Under the pieces are notes generated by a model. The model had not been told where the DNA came from. It saw only the letters and a list, made by a program, of their open reading frames with translations, and made no database searches. This document shows, in pieces, positions 9,726 through 19,405 of a stretch of 64,000 bases of DNA (its first letter is position 1; the number at the start of each line of letters is the position of its first letter). The stretch comes from Paenibacillus alkaliterrae (GTDB lineage Bacteria > Bacillota > Bacilli > Paenibacillales > Paenibacillaceae): the NCBI RefSeq assembly GCF_021532375.1, contig NZ_JAKGAP010000043.1, positions 1-64,000 on the forward strand. Direction: 5' to 3'. The position numbers were made by a program, and so were the translations under genes.

Positions 9726-10823
9726 ATGGTTAGACGAATAATACAATTGATAGGTATGTTGTTCGGCGGTATGGCCGGCGGTGAAGTATACGGGTGGATG
9801 AACGGCGCGGCCGTATGGTCCGGCTCATCATTCGGGATGCTGCAGCGATCCGGCACTTATTACATGAATGTAGCAATTGGCGCGGTTTTTGGTGTTATTG
9901 CGGCTACGATGCTAGCAGGTAAAATCATACGTTTCATGCAAGAAGGTGCGGAGAAAACGGCAGAACTTCCGCTTAGGCAGCTGTTCGCGGGCGCGGGAGG
10001 CTTGCTTGCCGGCTTGCTGCTGGCGGTATTGCTTTATCCGGCTGTGTCAGGATTAGAGGGTATAGGGCATCTCATTCCCGCTGCCATGATGCTGTGCTTC
10101 GGTTATTTGGGTACGCGTATCGGGCTTTATAAGCAGGAGGAGCTGGCGAGCGGCTTTGCAGCTATGCTGGAGAAGCGGCGCACTGCACCGGCGGCTGATG
10201 AAGCGGGCGGGTACGAGGAGCATAAAATATTGGATACGAGCGTCATTATAGACGGCCGGATCGCCGATATTTGCAAAACCGGATTTATCGAGGGTACGCT
10301 CGTCATACCTGAATTCGTACTGGAGGAGCTGCAGCATATTGCCGATTCCTCTGATTTGCTAAAACGTAATAGAGGACGGCGCGGGCTCGATATTTTGAAT
10401 AAGATTCAAAAAGAGCTTGATGTAAAGGTGCTTATCTACGAAGGCGACTTTGAAGAGATTGGCGAGGTCGACAGCAAGCTTGTTAAGCTGGCTAAGGCGC
10501 TGCATGGCAAGGTCGTCACTAATGATTTTAACTTAAATAAGGTATGCGAACTGCAAGGCGTATCGGTGCTGAATATTAATGATTTGGCTAATGCGGTGAA
10601 GCCTGTCGTCCTGCCGGGAGAAGAAATTATTGTTCAAGTGATAAAAGACGGTAAAGAGCATGGCCAAGGCGTAGCCTATTTGGATGATGGAACGATGATC
10701 GTCGTAGAGGGCGGACGCGAATATATCGGTACGACGATGGAGGTGCTCGTGACGAGCGTGCTGCAAACGTCGGCGGGCCGCATGATATTCGCAAAGCCGA
10801 AGCTGTTGGAAAAAGCGCTGTAA
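9726..10823 (+). CDS. PIN/TRAM domain membrane protein (YacL type)
   Basis: The 365-residue protein has four predicted membrane segments in the first 130 residues, a PIN-type nuclease domain (about 170-290) with conserved acidic residues in LDTSVIIDGRIADI and VTNDFNLNKV, and a C-terminal TRAM domain (about 295-360, GEEIIVQVIKDGKEHGQG) that probably binds RNA. The family (YacL in B. subtilis) is placed between disA and ispD in many Bacillales. A role as membrane-tethered RNase is inferred from the domains. ATG start with GGAGGTG upstream. Confidence 0.9.
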   Translation: MVRRIIQLIGMLFGGMAGGEVYGWMNGAAVWSGSSFGMLQRSGTYYMNVAIGAVFGVIAATMLAGKIIRFMQEGAEKTAELPLRQLFAGAGGLLAGLLLAVLLYPAVSGLEGIGHLIPAAMMLCFGYLGTRIGLYKQEELASGFAAMLEKRRTAPAADEAGGYEEHKILDTSVIIDGRIADICKTGFIEGTLVIPEFVLEELQHIADSSDLLKRNRGRRGLDILNKIQKELDVKVLIYEGDFEEIGEVDSKLVKLAKALHGKVVTNDFNLNKVCELQGVSVLNINDLANAVKPVVLPGEEIIVQVIKDGKEHGQGVAYLDDGTMIVVEGGREYIGTTMEVLVTSVLQTSAGRMIFAKPKLLEKAL

Positions 10824-10873
10824 AAAGGTATGATAGTACTATTCTATCTAACAGCGTGAGGCAGGTTAAAGGC

Positions 10874-11593
10874 ATGGGAGTTAAATGGGGAGTCGTCATC
10901 GTGGCGGCCGGTCGAGGCACGCGAATGGGGACGAAAGAGAGCAAGCAATATTTGCAGCTCGGGGACAAGCCCATTCTCGTTCATACGCTGGAGCTGTTCC
11001 AGTCGATGGATTTGGTGAAGGAAATGTCTCTTGTCGTCGGTGACGATGATATTGGGCGATGCCGCGAATGGGTGCGTCTGTATGAACTGACGAAAGTAAC
11101 AGCCGTGGTTGCGGGCGGCAAGGAGCGTCAGCACTCCGTACATGGCGGTCTAAAGTCGCTGTCGACGGACTGGGTAATGGTGCATGACGGCGTTCGTCCG
11201 CTAGTCACAACGGCAGCAGTACGCGCTTGCTGTGCCGCGGCGGAGCAAAGCGGCGCTTCCGTGCTTGCCGTTCCGGTTAAGGATACGATAAAACAAGTGA
11301 ACGAAGCGGGCGTGATCGTTTCTACGCCAGACCGCCGAAGCTTGTGGGCGATACAAACGCCGCAAGCTTTTCGGCGTGTCCTATTGCTGGAAGCGCATGA
11401 GCGTGCGCTGGCGGACGGCTTCATCGGCACGGATGATGCCATGGTTGTGGAGCGTTTGGGAACTCCCGTAACCGTGGCGGAAGGTGAATACACGAATATA
11501 AAAATAACGACGCCCGAGGATTTGCCGTGGGCGGAATTTTTGCTCGCGAAGCGTCGTGCCGATACGGCAGAGGGGAAGGGTGGGCACGGATGA
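10874..11593 (+). CDS. ispD: 2-C-methyl-D-erythritol 4-phosphate cytidylyltransferase
   Basis: IspD transfers CMP from CTP to methylerythritol phosphate, the third step of the MEP isoprenoid pathway. The product (239 residues) shows the nucleotidyltransferase motif [13 protein letters not shown] at the N-terminus with the glycine-rich CTP loop, [11 protein letters not shown], and HDGVRPLV at the active site. An upstream GTG (10856) is in frame, but ATG 10874 starts at the usual family position with GAGGCAGG nine bases before. Its stop overlaps the ispF start (ATGA), so the two are translationally coupled. Confidence 0.94.
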   Translation: MGVKWGVVIVAAGRGTRMGTKESKQYLQLGDKPILVHTLELFQSMDLVKEMSLVVGDDDIGRCREWVRLYELTKVTAVVAGGKERQHSVHGGLKSLSTDWVMVHDGVRPLVTTAAVRACCAAAEQSGASVLAVPVKDTIKQVNEAGVIVSTPDRRSLWAIQTPQAFRRVLLLEAHERALADGFIGTDDAMVVERLGTPVTVAEGEYTNIKITTPEDLPWAEFLLAKRRADTAEGKGGHG

Positions 11594-12072
11594 TTAGAGT
11601 TGGACAAGGGTTTGATGTGCATCAATTGGCAGAAGGTCGTCCATGCATTATCGGGGGAGTAACGATTCCCTATGAAAAGGGCTTGCTGGGTCACTCTGAC
11701 GCGGATGTGCTGCTGCATGCTATTACGGATGCGATTCTCGGCGCATTGGGGCTTGGCGATATCGGCAAGCATTTTCCCGATACGGACGCCGCCTTTAAGG
11801 ATGCGGACAGCTTGAAGCTGCTTGAACAGGTATGGATGCTCGTACGCGGGCGCGGATACAAGCTCGGCAATATCGATTCGACGATTATCGCCCAGAAGCC
11901 GAAAATGCTGCCCTATATTCCGCAAATGGCGGAGATTATAGCCAAGGCGCTGGAAGCGGATATATCGCAGGTGAATGTAAAGGCGACGACGACGGAGCAG
12001 CTTGGCTTTACGGGACGCGGCGAAGGGATTGCGGCGCAATCTGTTGTTTGCCTTATTAAGGATGTGCTATGA
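11590..12072 (+). CDS. ispF: 2-C-methyl-D-erythritol 2,4-cyclodiphosphate synthase
   Basis: IspF closes the cyclodiphosphate ring in the MEP pathway. The 160-residue product is of standard length, with metal ligands in GFDVHQL (Asp9, His11) and [12 protein letters not shown] (His near 43), and the C-terminal [17 protein letters not shown] block. The ATG at 11590 overlaps the ispD stop by four bases. The longer frame upstream is only an overlap with ispD. Confidence 0.96.
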   Translation: MIRVGQGFDVHQLAEGRPCIIGGVTIPYEKGLLGHSDADVLLHAITDAILGALGLGDIGKHFPDTDAAFKDADSLKLLEQVWMLVRGRGYKLGNIDSTIIAQKPKMLPYIPQMAEIIAKALEADISQVNVKATTTEQLGFTGRGEGIAAQSVVCLIKDVL

Positions 12073-12147
12073 TCGGACTTATATTTAAAATAACGAAGGC
12101 TTGCGATGCCGGAAATGGCTTCGCAAAAATTTGAGGAGGTATATGAG

Positions 12148-13620
12148 ATGACAGCAGAAGTGCGCGTACGCTATGCCCCGTCTCCGACGGGACATTTACA
12201 TATCGGCAATGCAAGAACGGCCTTATTTAATTATTTATATGCCAGAAATCGCGGCGGAAAATTTATTATCCGTATTGAAGATACGGACGTGAAACGTAAC
12301 GTGGCCGGCGGTGAAGAAAGCCAGCTGAAGTATCTGAAGTGGCTGGGCATCGATTGGGACGAAAGCATTGACGTTGGCGGAGGCTACGGCCCTTATCGGC
12401 AGACGGAGCGTCTGGATATATACAGCAAGTACTGGCAGGAGCTGCTGGACCGCGGCCTTGCGTATCGCTGCTATTGCTCAGAGGAGGAGCTTGAGCAGGA
12501 GCGGGAAGCGCAAATCGGGCGCGGCGAGACGGCGCGTTATTCGGGACAGCACCGAAGTCTGACTGAAGAACAGCGCCTGGCGTTCGAAGCGGAAGGGCGC
12601 ATTCCGAGCATTCGGTTCCGCGTGCCGGAGAACCGCACCTATGCGTTCGATGATATCGTGAAAGGCTCTATCAGCTTCGATACCGCTGAAATGGGCGATT
12701 TCGTTATTGTGAAGAAGGACGGCATCCCAACCTATAACTTCGCCGTCGCGCTCGACGATCATTTGATGAAAATCAGTCATGTGCTGCGCGGAGAGGATCA
12801 CATCTCGAACACGCCCCGCCAGCTTATGATCTATGAAGCGTTCGGCTGGGAGCCGCCGCAGTTCGGCCATATGACGCTTATCGTCAATGAACAGCGCAAG
12901 AAACTGAGCAAACGCGATGAATCGATCATCCAGTTCATTTCGCAATATGATGACCTGGGTTATTTGCCGGAAGCTATGTTCAATTTCATTGCGCTGCTTG
13001 GCTGGTCGCCCGAAGGCGAGCAAGAGATGTTTACTCTGGCTGAGCTCGTACAGCTGTTTAATGCGGAGCGTTTAAGCAAGAGCCCTGCCGTATTCGACAC
13101 GCAGAAGCTTAGCTGGATGAATAATGAATATTTGAAAAAGGCCGATATTGCTCGACTCGTGGATCTATGCATTCCTCATTTGCAAAAGGCGGGACGCGCG
13201 GTAAGCGAACTGGATGCGGAAGGACGCGCTTGGGTAACGGATCTTGTAGCGCTGCATCAGGAGAAGCTGCGCTATGCCGCGGAAATTGTACCGATGACGG
13301 AGTTATTCTTCCGCGAAACGGTTCAGGATGAGGAGGAAGCGGCAGCGGTACTTGCAGAGGAGCAGGTGCCTGCTGTGCTCCAGGCTTTCCTTGATTTAGT
13401 GGAAGCGGGCGAGACGCCTTTCCAAGTAGATGGCATTAAAGGCATGATAAAGACCGTACAGAAGGCGACGGGCTTCAAAGGCAAGCAGTTGTTTATGCCG
13501 ATCCGCGCAGCGCTAACCGGACAGACGCATGGACCGGATTTGAATCAGTCAATTGCTTTGCTCGGCAAGCAGAAGGTAATAGAACGTTTACGCGGACGTT
13601 TAGCTTCGCAAAGCGCATAG
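12148..13620 (+). CDS. gltX: Glutamate--tRNA ligase
   Basis: GltX charges tRNA-Glu, and in many Bacillota also tRNA-Gln for later amidation. The 490-residue product is a class I synthetase with HIGH-type motif [14 protein letters not shown] near the N-terminus and the KMSKS-type KLSKRD near residue 250, followed by an anticodon-binding helical domain. The ATG at 12148 follows GAGGAGGT. It sits between ispF and the cysE-cysS T-box unit, as in B. subtilis. Confidence 0.96.
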   Translation: MTAEVRVRYAPSPTGHLHIGNARTALFNYLYARNRGGKFIIRIEDTDVKRNVAGGEESQLKYLKWLGIDWDESIDVGGGYGPYRQTERLDIYSKYWQELLDRGLAYRCYCSEEELEQEREAQIGRGETARYSGQHRSLTEEQRLAFEAEGRIPSIRFRVPENRTYAFDDIVKGSISFDTAEMGDFVIVKKDGIPTYNFAVALDDHLMKISHVLRGEDHISNTPRQLMIYEAFGWEPPQFGHMTLIVNEQRKKLSKRDESIIQFISQYDDLGYLPEAMFNFIALLGWSPEGEQEMFTLAELVQLFNAERLSKSPAVFDTQKLSWMNNEYLKKADIARLVDLCIPHLQKAGRAVSELDAEGRAWVTDLVALHQEKLRYAAEIVPMTELFFRETVQDEEEAAAVLAEEQVPAVLQAFLDLVEAGETPFQVDGIKGMIKTVQKATGFKGKQLFMPIRAALTGQTHGPDLNQSIALLGKQKVIERLRGRLASQSA

Positions 13621-13667
13621 CGAATAGGCTAGCTGCACCATAAGCGGGCAGCCGTGTGATATAGCCC

Positions 13668-13696
13668 TTGTCACCTTTTTAGGTATTCGGTATACT
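13668..13696 (+). promoter_or_regulatory. Sigma-A promoter of the cysE-cysS transcription unit
   Basis: TTGTCA (13668-13673) and TATACT (13691-13696) are separated by 17 bases. The predicted start near 13703 lies just upstream of the T-box leader. Confidence 0.85.
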
Positions 13697-13704
13697 ATGA
13701 CTAT

Positions 13705-14100
13705 TAAACATATGAAATGAACGGCCATGAACAGGAGAAGTACGTTTGCTTGTGGATTCGCAGAGAGGACAACCGTCATTCGAATCGGCGTTGCGGCAAG
13801 AGCGATGTTCGAAGATTGGAATGGGGCTGCAAGTTGTCTGGTCCGCCGAACGGAAATATGCACCTGGGAGCTTTGTTCCGAGCTGCAAGCTTGAAATTGA
13901 ACGGTCATAGGATACGAAGGAATCGTGTATCCTTTTTGATGGCATATATTTCAGCTAAGCAGGGTAGGCAGCAACGTCCGTCCGCGTTAAGGACCTTAAG
14001 ACGAACAGCAGCCGACGATGAGTCGGAGGGTTTGTTCAAGCAGAGTGGGACCGCGAGATAACACGCCTCTGCAGCATTTGATGCTGCGGAGGCTTTTTTT
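13705..14100 (+). ncRNA. T-box riboswitch, predicted tRNA-Cys specific
   Basis: The leader upstream of cysE carries T-box hallmarks: GAACAGGAGAAGTA and CAGAGAG in Stem I, the T-box core TGGGACCGCG (14046-14055), and a downstream intrinsic terminator. It should sense uncharged tRNA and allow readthrough into cysE-cysS under cysteine starvation. The likely specifier codon is TGC at 13859-13861, in the context AATATGCACC. Specifier placement is by eye; the overall T-box call is secure. Confidence 0.92.
14065..14100 (+). terminator. T-box regulated terminator before cysE
   Basis: The 13-bp stem GCCTCTGCAGCAT / ATGCTGCGGAGGC with a TTG loop is followed by seven T residues. It is the terminator arm of the T-box switch and competes with the antiterminator formed with the T-box core. 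Confidence 0.93.
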
Positions 14101-14141
14101 ATTTTTGAACTATTAGAGCGCATGGAAAAGGAGTCTTGACT

Positions 14142-14804
14142 ATGTTTCGCCATTTTCGTTCGGACATACAGGCGGTATTCGAGAATGACCCGGCTGCCCG
14201 CAGCCGCTTTGAGGTCGTTTTCACTTATTCTGGCTTGCACGCCATTTGGGCTCACCGTGTCGCCCACCCCTTATACCGTAAAGGCTGGTACACGCTGGCG
14301 CGTATGATATCGCAGGTGAGCCGCTTCATGACGGGCATCGAAATACACCCGGGCGCCCGCATCGGCGATCGGCTGTTCATTGACCACGGGATGGGTGTCG
14401 TTATAGGGGAAACCTGCGAAATCGGAGACGATGTCGTTATTTATCAGGGAGTTACGCTTGGAGGCACGGGCAAGGAGAAAGGTAAGCGCCATCCGACAAT
14501 TGGCAATAATGTGGTTATTGGATCCGGCGCCAAGGTGCTTGGCTCTTTCAGCGTAGGCGATTATTCGAATATTGGGTCAAATGCTGTAGTGCTGCGCGAG
14601 GTGCCGATGAATTGTACGGTAGTTGGTAATCCGGGACGCGTCGTGAAGCGGGACGGCCAGCGCGTAGGTGATCGGCTTGATCATACGCAGCTGCCAGATC
14701 CGGTTATCGAAATGTTCCGTACGATGCAGAAGGAAATTGATGATTTGAAAACCGAGCTGGGAAAGCTTCGGGAACCTGTAGCTGGAGGAGATTTGCGAAA
14801 ATGA
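14142..14804 (+). CDS. cysE: Serine O-acetyltransferase
   Basis: CysE makes O-acetylserine from serine and acetyl-CoA, the carbon precursor of cysteine. The 220-residue protein is the short Gram-positive form with a helical N-terminus and a left-handed beta-helix of hexapeptide repeats (GARIGDRLFIDHGMGVVIG onward; catalytic His in the FIDHG segment) and GVTLGGTGKEKGKRHP. The ATG at 14142 is preceded by AAAAGGAG; a TTG six bases upstream is less likely. It is under T-box control and overlaps cysS by four bases. Confidence 0.95.
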   Translation: MFRHFRSDIQAVFENDPAARSRFEVVFTYSGLHAIWAHRVAHPLYRKGWYTLARMISQVSRFMTGIEIHPGARIGDRLFIDHGMGVVIGETCEIGDDVVIYQGVTLGGTGKEKGKRHPTIGNNVVIGSGAKVLGSFSVGDYSNIGSNAVVLREVPMNCTVVGNPGRVVKRDGQRVGDRLDHTQLPDPVIEMFRTMQKEIDDLKTELGKLREPVAGGDLRK

Positions 14805-16243
14805 CAGTAACGATATATAACACGATCTCGAGATTGAAAGAGCCGTTCGAGCCGCAGGAGCCGGGCAAGGTTAAAATGTACGTTTGCGGACCGACCGTTT
14901 ATGACTATATTCATATTGGCAATGCACGGCCGGTTATTTTTTTCGATGTGGTTCGAAGATATTTAGAAGACGTCGGGAATGAGGTTCAATACGTCGTAAA
15001 CTTCACGGACGTCGACGATAAGCTCATTCGCAAAGCGGAGCAGCTTGGCACGACGGTGCCTGAGGTAGCGGAAAAGTTCATAGCCGCGTTTTATGACGAT
15101 ATCGAATCGCTGGGCGTTCACAAAGCAACGTTGAATCCGCGAGTCACCGATCATATTCCGCAAATCGTCGCGTTTATTCAAGGCTTGGTGGACAAAGGCT
15201 ACGCTTATACAAGCGAAGGCGACGTTTATTTCCGGACCTCCGAGTTTGCCGATTACGGCAAGCTGTCGCATCAGAATATCGAAGAGCTCCAGTTCGGTAT
15301 CCGCGTAGAGGTTGGCGACCGTAAGGAGAGTCAGCAGGATTTCGTTCTATGGAAGGGCGCTAAGCCGGGGGAAGTAAAGTGGGATAGCCCATTTGGTGAA
15401 GGCCGCCCCGGCTGGCATATCGAGTGCTCGGCCATGGCGCGGACTTACCTCGGCGATACGCTGGACATTCACGGCGGCGGTCATGATTTGCAGTTTCCGC
15501 ATCATGAATGCGAGGTTGCCCAGTCGGAGGCGCTCACGGGCAAGCCGCTGGCGAACTATTGGATGCATAACGGATATATTCATATCAATAATGAGAAAAT
15601 GTCAAAATCGCTCGGAAACGGCATTACGGTAAATGAGCTGGTGAAGCGGGTTAAGCCGCATGCGATTCGTTACTTTATGCTCGCGACGCATTACCGCAGT
15701 CCGCTTAACTTTAGCGACGACACCCTAGAGCAGGCAGAAAACAGCGTGGAGAGGATTGCAAATTGCGCTGCTACTTTGAAGCATAGATTAACGGCTGCCG
15801 GCGGCGGGCAGGCTGCTTCGGAACAAAGCGGGAACGGGCTGCTCTCGTCTGGCGATGACGCGCTTGATGCGAGACTGAATGAGATAAACGAGCAATACCA
15901 TGCAAAAATGAGCGACGATTTCAGTACGCCGGATGCGATTACCGCTGTTTTTGAATTGGTGGCAGAGGCCAATCAGTATATGAACCGTGCCGACGCTTCC
16001 ATAGGGGGGCTTCGCGCTCTGCTTGCTCTTCTGGAGCGAATGGACGCGGTGCTGGGCTTGCTGCCCGTGCAGCAGGCTTCTGATGAACTGCTGGATGCCG
16101 ACATCGAACAGCTCATCGTGGAGAGAACGGAAGCGCGCCAAGCGAAAAATTGGGCCAGAGCCGATGAAATCCGCGATTTGCTCATTGAGAAAGAAATAAT
16201 ACTTGAGGATACTCCGCAGGGTATCCGCTGGCGGCGCAAATGA
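14801..16243 (+). CDS. cysS: Cysteine--tRNA ligase
   Basis: CysS charges tRNA-Cys. The 480-residue class I synthetase has the zinc ligand cysteine in YVCGPTVYDYIHIGNARP, which also contains the HIGH motif, further zinc ligands in HIECSAMA and HHECEVAQSEAL, and the KMSKSLGN signature near residue 266. ATG at 14801 overlaps the cysE stop (ATGA). T-box control of both genes links cysteine synthesis and charging to tRNA-Cys charging. Confidence 0.96.
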   Translation: MTVTIYNTISRLKEPFEPQEPGKVKMYVCGPTVYDYIHIGNARPVIFFDVVRRYLEDVGNEVQYVVNFTDVDDKLIRKAEQLGTTVPEVAEKFIAAFYDDIESLGVHKATLNPRVTDHIPQIVAFIQGLVDKGYAYTSEGDVYFRTSEFADYGKLSHQNIEELQFGIRVEVGDRKESQQDFVLWKGAKPGEVKWDSPFGEGRPGWHIECSAMARTYLGDTLDIHGGGHDLQFPHHECEVAQSEALTGKPLANYWMHNGYIHINNEKMSKSLGNGITVNELVKRVKPHAIRYFMLATHYRSPLNFSDDTLEQAENSVERIANCAATLKHRLTAAGGGQAASEQSGNGLLSSGDDALDARLNEINEQYHAKMSDDFSTPDAITAVFELVAEANQYMNRADASIGGLRALLALLERMDAVLGLLPVQQASDELLDADIEQLIVERTEARQAKNWARADEIRDLLIEKEIILEDTPQGIRWRRK

Positions 16244-16668
16244 GTGAACACATCGATTCAAAAGCCTTGTTATTTCATTTGCCTGCCAAAAATCCTCAGC
16301 TAATGAACCCTGTCGTGCTCGCCTATATGGGGGATGCGGTATTTGAACTGCTCGTAAGACAATATTTAATTTCGCTGCCGAATCAAAAGTCGAATCATCT
16401 GCATCGTGAAGCGACCAAGCTCGTTTCGGCCAAAGGGCAGCGAAAAATTTTGGAGCGATGGCAGCCGTATTTATCGGAGGAAGAGGCGGACATCGTCCGC
16501 CGGGGCCGCAATTCGAAATCCGGCGCCCCTCCTAAAAATGCAGACCATGCCGACTATCGAATGGCAACGGCATTAGAGAGCTTAGTCGGTTATCTATTTT
16601 ATGAAGGCCGAACGGAACGATTGAATGAATTATTGGTGATTGCGCTTAACGGAGAAGGACAAGCTTAA
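16240..16668 (+). CDS. mrnC: Mini-ribonuclease 3 (MrnC)
   Basis: MrnC is a double-stranded RNA endonuclease without a dsRBD that matures 23S rRNA ends. The 142-residue product matches an RNase III catalytic domain alone: LAYMGDAVFELLVRQYL carries the conserved acidic residue and RGRNSKSGAPPKNADHADYRMATALESL the second half of the active site. It overlaps the cysS stop by four bases and precedes rlmB, the conserved order. Confidence 0.94.
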   Translation: MSEHIDSKALLFHLPAKNPQLMNPVVLAYMGDAVFELLVRQYLISLPNQKSNHLHREATKLVSAKGQRKILERWQPYLSEEEADIVRRGRNSKSGAPPKNADHADYRMATALESLVGYLFYEGRTERLNELLVIALNGEGQA

Positions 16669-16703
16669 CAGACAAGTTCCGCACATAACTAGGAGGATAT
16701 CCA

Positions 16704-17459
16704 ATGACAGAAGAAACGAATCAGGAGGAAATCATCGCCGGGAAACACCCTGTACTTGAGGCGCTGCGTTCCGGACGCGAATTAAATAAAATATGGATTG
16801 CCGACGGCGCGCAGAAAAGCCTGACGCAGCCCATCGTTGCGGAAGCGAAGAAGCAGGGCATCGTCGTGCAATTTGTCGACAAAAGAAAGCTCGACGGCTT
16901 AGCCCCCGGCGTTACGCATCAAGGCGTAGTCGCACAAGCAGCGGCTTTTGCCTATGTGGAAGTGGAAGAGCTTCTTGAGAGAGCCGGAAAGCTTGGTGAA
17001 ACGCCGTTTCTGCTTCTGCTTGACGAAATTGAGGATCCCCACAATTTAGGCTCGATACTGCGGACGGCTGAATGTACGGGCGTACACGGCGTCATTATCC
17101 CGAAGCGCCGTTCAGCAGGGTTAACCGCCACCGTTCTGAAGACATCGGCAGGCGCCGCGGAGCATGTGCCGGTTGCGCGGGTCACAAACCTGGCGCAAAC
17201 GATCGATAAGCTTAAAGAAGCGGGCGTATGGGTAGCGGGTACTGATGTCAGCGCTTCACAGGATGTCTACAAAATGAAGTTTGATATGCCGCTTGCCATC
17301 GTGATCGGAAATGAGAGCAAAGGAATGGGAAGGCTGATTAAGGAAAAATGCGACTTTCTTGTAAAGCTTCCAATGTTAGGCCAATTAAATTCACTTAATG
17401 CATCCGTCGCAGCCGGCGTACTGATGTATGAAGTTGTTCGGCAGCGTAGGAGTGTATAG
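16704..17459 (+). CDS. rlmB: 23S rRNA (guanosine(2251)-2'-O)-methyltransferase RlmB
   Basis: This SPOUT/TrmH-family enzyme methylates a ribose in the 23S peptidyl-transferase region. The 251-residue protein has the L30e-like N-terminal substrate domain (AGKHPVLEAL) and the three SpoU motifs: DPHNLGSILRTAE, IVIGNESKGM and LNSLNASVAAGVLMYE. The precise target base is inferred from the family. ATG at 16704 follows AGGAGGAT. It is in line with mrnC and rae1. Confidence 0.92.
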   Translation: MTEETNQEEIIAGKHPVLEALRSGRELNKIWIADGAQKSLTQPIVAEAKKQGIVVQFVDKRKLDGLAPGVTHQGVVAQAAAFAYVEVEELLERAGKLGETPFLLLLDEIEDPHNLGSILRTAECTGVHGVIIPKRRSAGLTATVLKTSAGAAEHVPVARVTNLAQTIDKLKEAGVWVAGTDVSASQDVYKMKFDMPLAIVIGNESKGMGRLIKEKCDFLVKLPMLGQLNSLNASVAAGVLMYEVVRQRRSV

Positions 17460-17462
17460 GGC

Positions 17463-17987
17463 ATGAACCGGCGCGACGATATTTTGTTAGTCGACGGATA
17501 TAACATGATTGGAGCCTGGCCGGTGCTCGAGAAGCTGAAGGAACATGATTTGGAGGACGCCCGCGATAAGCTGTTGGATATGCTGGCGGACTATCAGGGA
17601 TTCACGGGAATGCAGGTGTATGTCGTGTTTGACGCGCATCAGGTACCCGGGCTCGGTGCCACCTATCGACATCATAAGCTGACAATTGTATACACGAAAG
17701 AGAAGGAGACGGCTGACGAATGTATTGAACGCCTTTGTTCGGAGCTGTTCGTCAGACGTAGAAATATCTATGTAGCAACCTCTGATTTAGTGGAGCAGCA
17801 CGTGGCGTTCGGCAAGGGGGCTCTTCGCGTATCCGCTCGAGAGCTTCTAATCGATATCGGCCAAAACCGTAAAAACATCGAGCAATCGCTGCGCGAGGAG
17901 AAGCCGGGAAAGCGCAATCCGGTAGACGGGATTATCAGTCTCGAGGTTCGCAGTCAGCTGGAGAGGCTGCGCCGAGGAGAAAAATAA
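17463..17987 (+). CDS. rae1: NYN-domain ribosome-associated endoribonuclease (YacP/Rae1)
   Basis: The 174-residue NYN (PIN-like) protein shows LLVDGYNMIGAWP with the first catalytic aspartate, VVFDAH, and an acidic segment ETADECIERL, all typical of YacP. In B. subtilis YacP is Rae1, which enters the ribosomal A site and cleaves mRNA during translation. Its position directly after rlmB (three bases) and before sigH is conserved. A role in mRNA turnover here is inferred from the family. Confidence 0.9.
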   Translation: MNRRDDILLVDGYNMIGAWPVLEKLKEHDLEDARDKLLDMLADYQGFTGMQVYVVFDAHQVPGLGATYRHHKLTIVYTKEKETADECIERLCSELFVRRRNIYVATSDLVEQHVAFGKGALRVSARELLIDIGQNRKNIEQSLREEKPGKRNPVDGIISLEVRSQLERLRRGEK

Positions 17988-18086
17988 GGGGAAATGGACA
18001 AGAGAAGCTTTTTTTCGAGCGGTAAACGGCATGCCACAAAGTTACATTTTTACTATTAAATCTATTATTTATGAAGGAGCGCTTGG

Positions 18087-18116
18087 TTGACGTTGCAAGG
18101 TTACATAATGTATACT
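18087..18116 (+). promoter_or_regulatory. Sigma-A type promoter upstream of sigH
   Basis: TTGACG (18087-18092) and TATACT (18111-18116) are separated by 18 bases, 155 bases before the sigH start. The long untranslated leader contains no obvious terminator. AbrB repression known for B. subtilis sigH cannot be judged from sequence. Confidence 0.7.
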
Positions 18117-18271
18117 GACTCTATGTTTCTTGAAATATAAGATTCTATCAGGTTCCTTCTATAGATATGCTTATATTTCTCCGCGAAACGAGCTTTTGCC
18201 GCCGGCGGGCGGTGTCAGCCGTTTACGCTTGAATCTAGCGGTGTACGCCTTGCAGGCCGGAGGGATTGTTC

Positions 18272-18922
18272 GTGAGTATCGACCTCAAAGAATGGAGTAC
18301 GCTTGAGTATGACAGCAGTACGGACGAGGACATCGTTGAAGCGGTCCGCAATGGCGACAGCATAGCGTTGGAATATTTGATAAATAAGTATAAGAATTTT
18401 GTGAGAGCCAAAGCTCGCTCCTACTTTCTTATCGGTGCGGATCGTGAAGATATCGTACAGGAGGGTATGATTGGTCTTTATAAAGCAATTCGCGATTTTA
18501 AAGGGGACAAGCTTGCTAGCTTTAAAGCCTTCGCCGAATTGTGCATAACGAGGCAAATTATTACCGCCATCAAAACAGCCACGCGTCAAAAGCACATTCC
18601 GCTTAATTCCTACGTATCGCTCGATAAGCCCATCTATGATGAAGATTCGGATCGCACGCTGCTGGATGTTATATGCGGCACGCGGGTTTCCGATCCTGAG
18701 GAGCTTATTATTAATCAAGAAGAGTTTGTAGGATTAGAAGATAAGATGTCCGAAATCTTGAGCGACCTTGAACGCAAGGTGCTCATGCTCTACCTGGACG
18801 GAAGATCATATCAGGAAATTGCCGTAGATCTGGACAGACATGTGAAATCAATTGATAATGCTCTGCAGCGCGTGAAGCGCAAGCTGGAACGTTATTTGGA
18901 AGTCAGAGACATTAGCGGTTAA
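18272..18922 (+). CDS. sigH: RNA polymerase sigma factor SigH
   Basis: SigH directs early stationary-phase and sporulation-onset transcription. The 216-residue product has sigma region 2 (ALEYLINKYKNFVRAKARSYFLIGADREDIVQEG) and region 4 (LSDLERKVLMLYLDGRSYQEIA). The GTG at 18272 is chosen because GGAGGG lies seven bases upstream; a TTG at 18266 would be too close. It sits between rae1 and rpmG-secE-nusG as in B. subtilis. Confidence 0.95.
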   Translation: MSIDLKEWSTLEYDSSTDEDIVEAVRNGDSIALEYLINKYKNFVRAKARSYFLIGADREDIVQEGMIGLYKAIRDFKGDKLASFKAFAELCITRQIITAIKTATRQKHIPLNSYVSLDKPIYDEDSDRTLLDVICGTRVSDPEELIINQEEFVGLEDKMSEILSDLERKVLMLYLDGRSYQEIAVDLDRHVKSIDNALQRVKRKLERYLEVRDISG

Positions 18923-18952
18923 CCGCAACCATACAGAAATCAACGTAGCGAA

Positions 18953-19000
18953 GGGCTGTATTTCATCTGGCCGTTTCAAGATGGAATATGCAGTCCTTTT
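18953..19000 (+). terminator. Terminator after sigH
   Basis: The long stem GGGCTGTATTTCATCT / AGATGGAATATGCAGTCC is followed by TTTTGTGTTTT. It separates sigH from the rpmG-secE-nusG unit. The rest of the 315-base interval (19001-19237) holds only the promoter listed next. Confidence 0.8.
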
Positions 19001-19096
19001 GTGTTTTAAAAGGGCGCAAGCAGACTATACTGATAGAAACGAGTCCGATGTCGCATTTGCTGCCAATTATTTGCAGGCTATACACTATCTTTTACA

Positions 19097-19125
19097 TTGA
19101 CATCAAAAATACACTATGATAAAGT
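19097..19125 (+). promoter_or_regulatory. Promoter of rpmG-secE-nusG
   Basis: A perfect -35 TTGACA (19097-19102) with TAAAGT (19120-19125) 17 bases downstream. TATGAT at 19115-19120 is nearer consensus but only 12 bases away. The -35 is convincing; the exact -10 is not. Confidence 0.65.
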
Positions 19126-19237
19126 GTTTAGGTAGGCCTGAAATCGAGGTTTTTTTTCGTTTTGGCGTCTGAATCAATGCTCTTTCATATAGAGTTTCAT
19201 GATTCGTATTTTGTAGCAGTTCGGGAGGTGTAATTCA

Positions 19238-19387
19238 ATGCGGGTTATTATCACGTTGGCATGCACAAACTGCAAACAGAGAAACTATGCGAGCACCAAG
19301 AACAAGCGCAATCACCCCGACCGCATCGAGTTGAAGAAGTTTTGCAAGTTCTGTAACGAGCAGACTCCTCATCGCGAGACGAGATAG
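19238..19387 (+). CDS. rpmG: 50S ribosomal protein L33
   Basis: This 49-residue protein is L33 of the zinc-binding (C+) form: [12 protein letters not shown], then CKFC near the C-terminus, giving four cysteines at 9, 12, 36 and 39. It begins with ATG at 19238 behind GGGAGGTG and is followed 18 bases later by secE, the classic placement of the second L33 copy in Bacillota. Confidence 0.93.
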   Translation: MRVIITLACTNCKQRNYASTKNKRNHPDRIELKKFCKFCNEQTPHRETR

Positions 19388-19405
19388 TCAACTGGAGGTG
19401 TGACC

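Noticed and set aside
12106..12147. Upstream ATG for gltX
   Set aside because: The frame is open, but the family start [18 protein letters not shown] begins at 12148 with a good ribosome binding site in the extra part.
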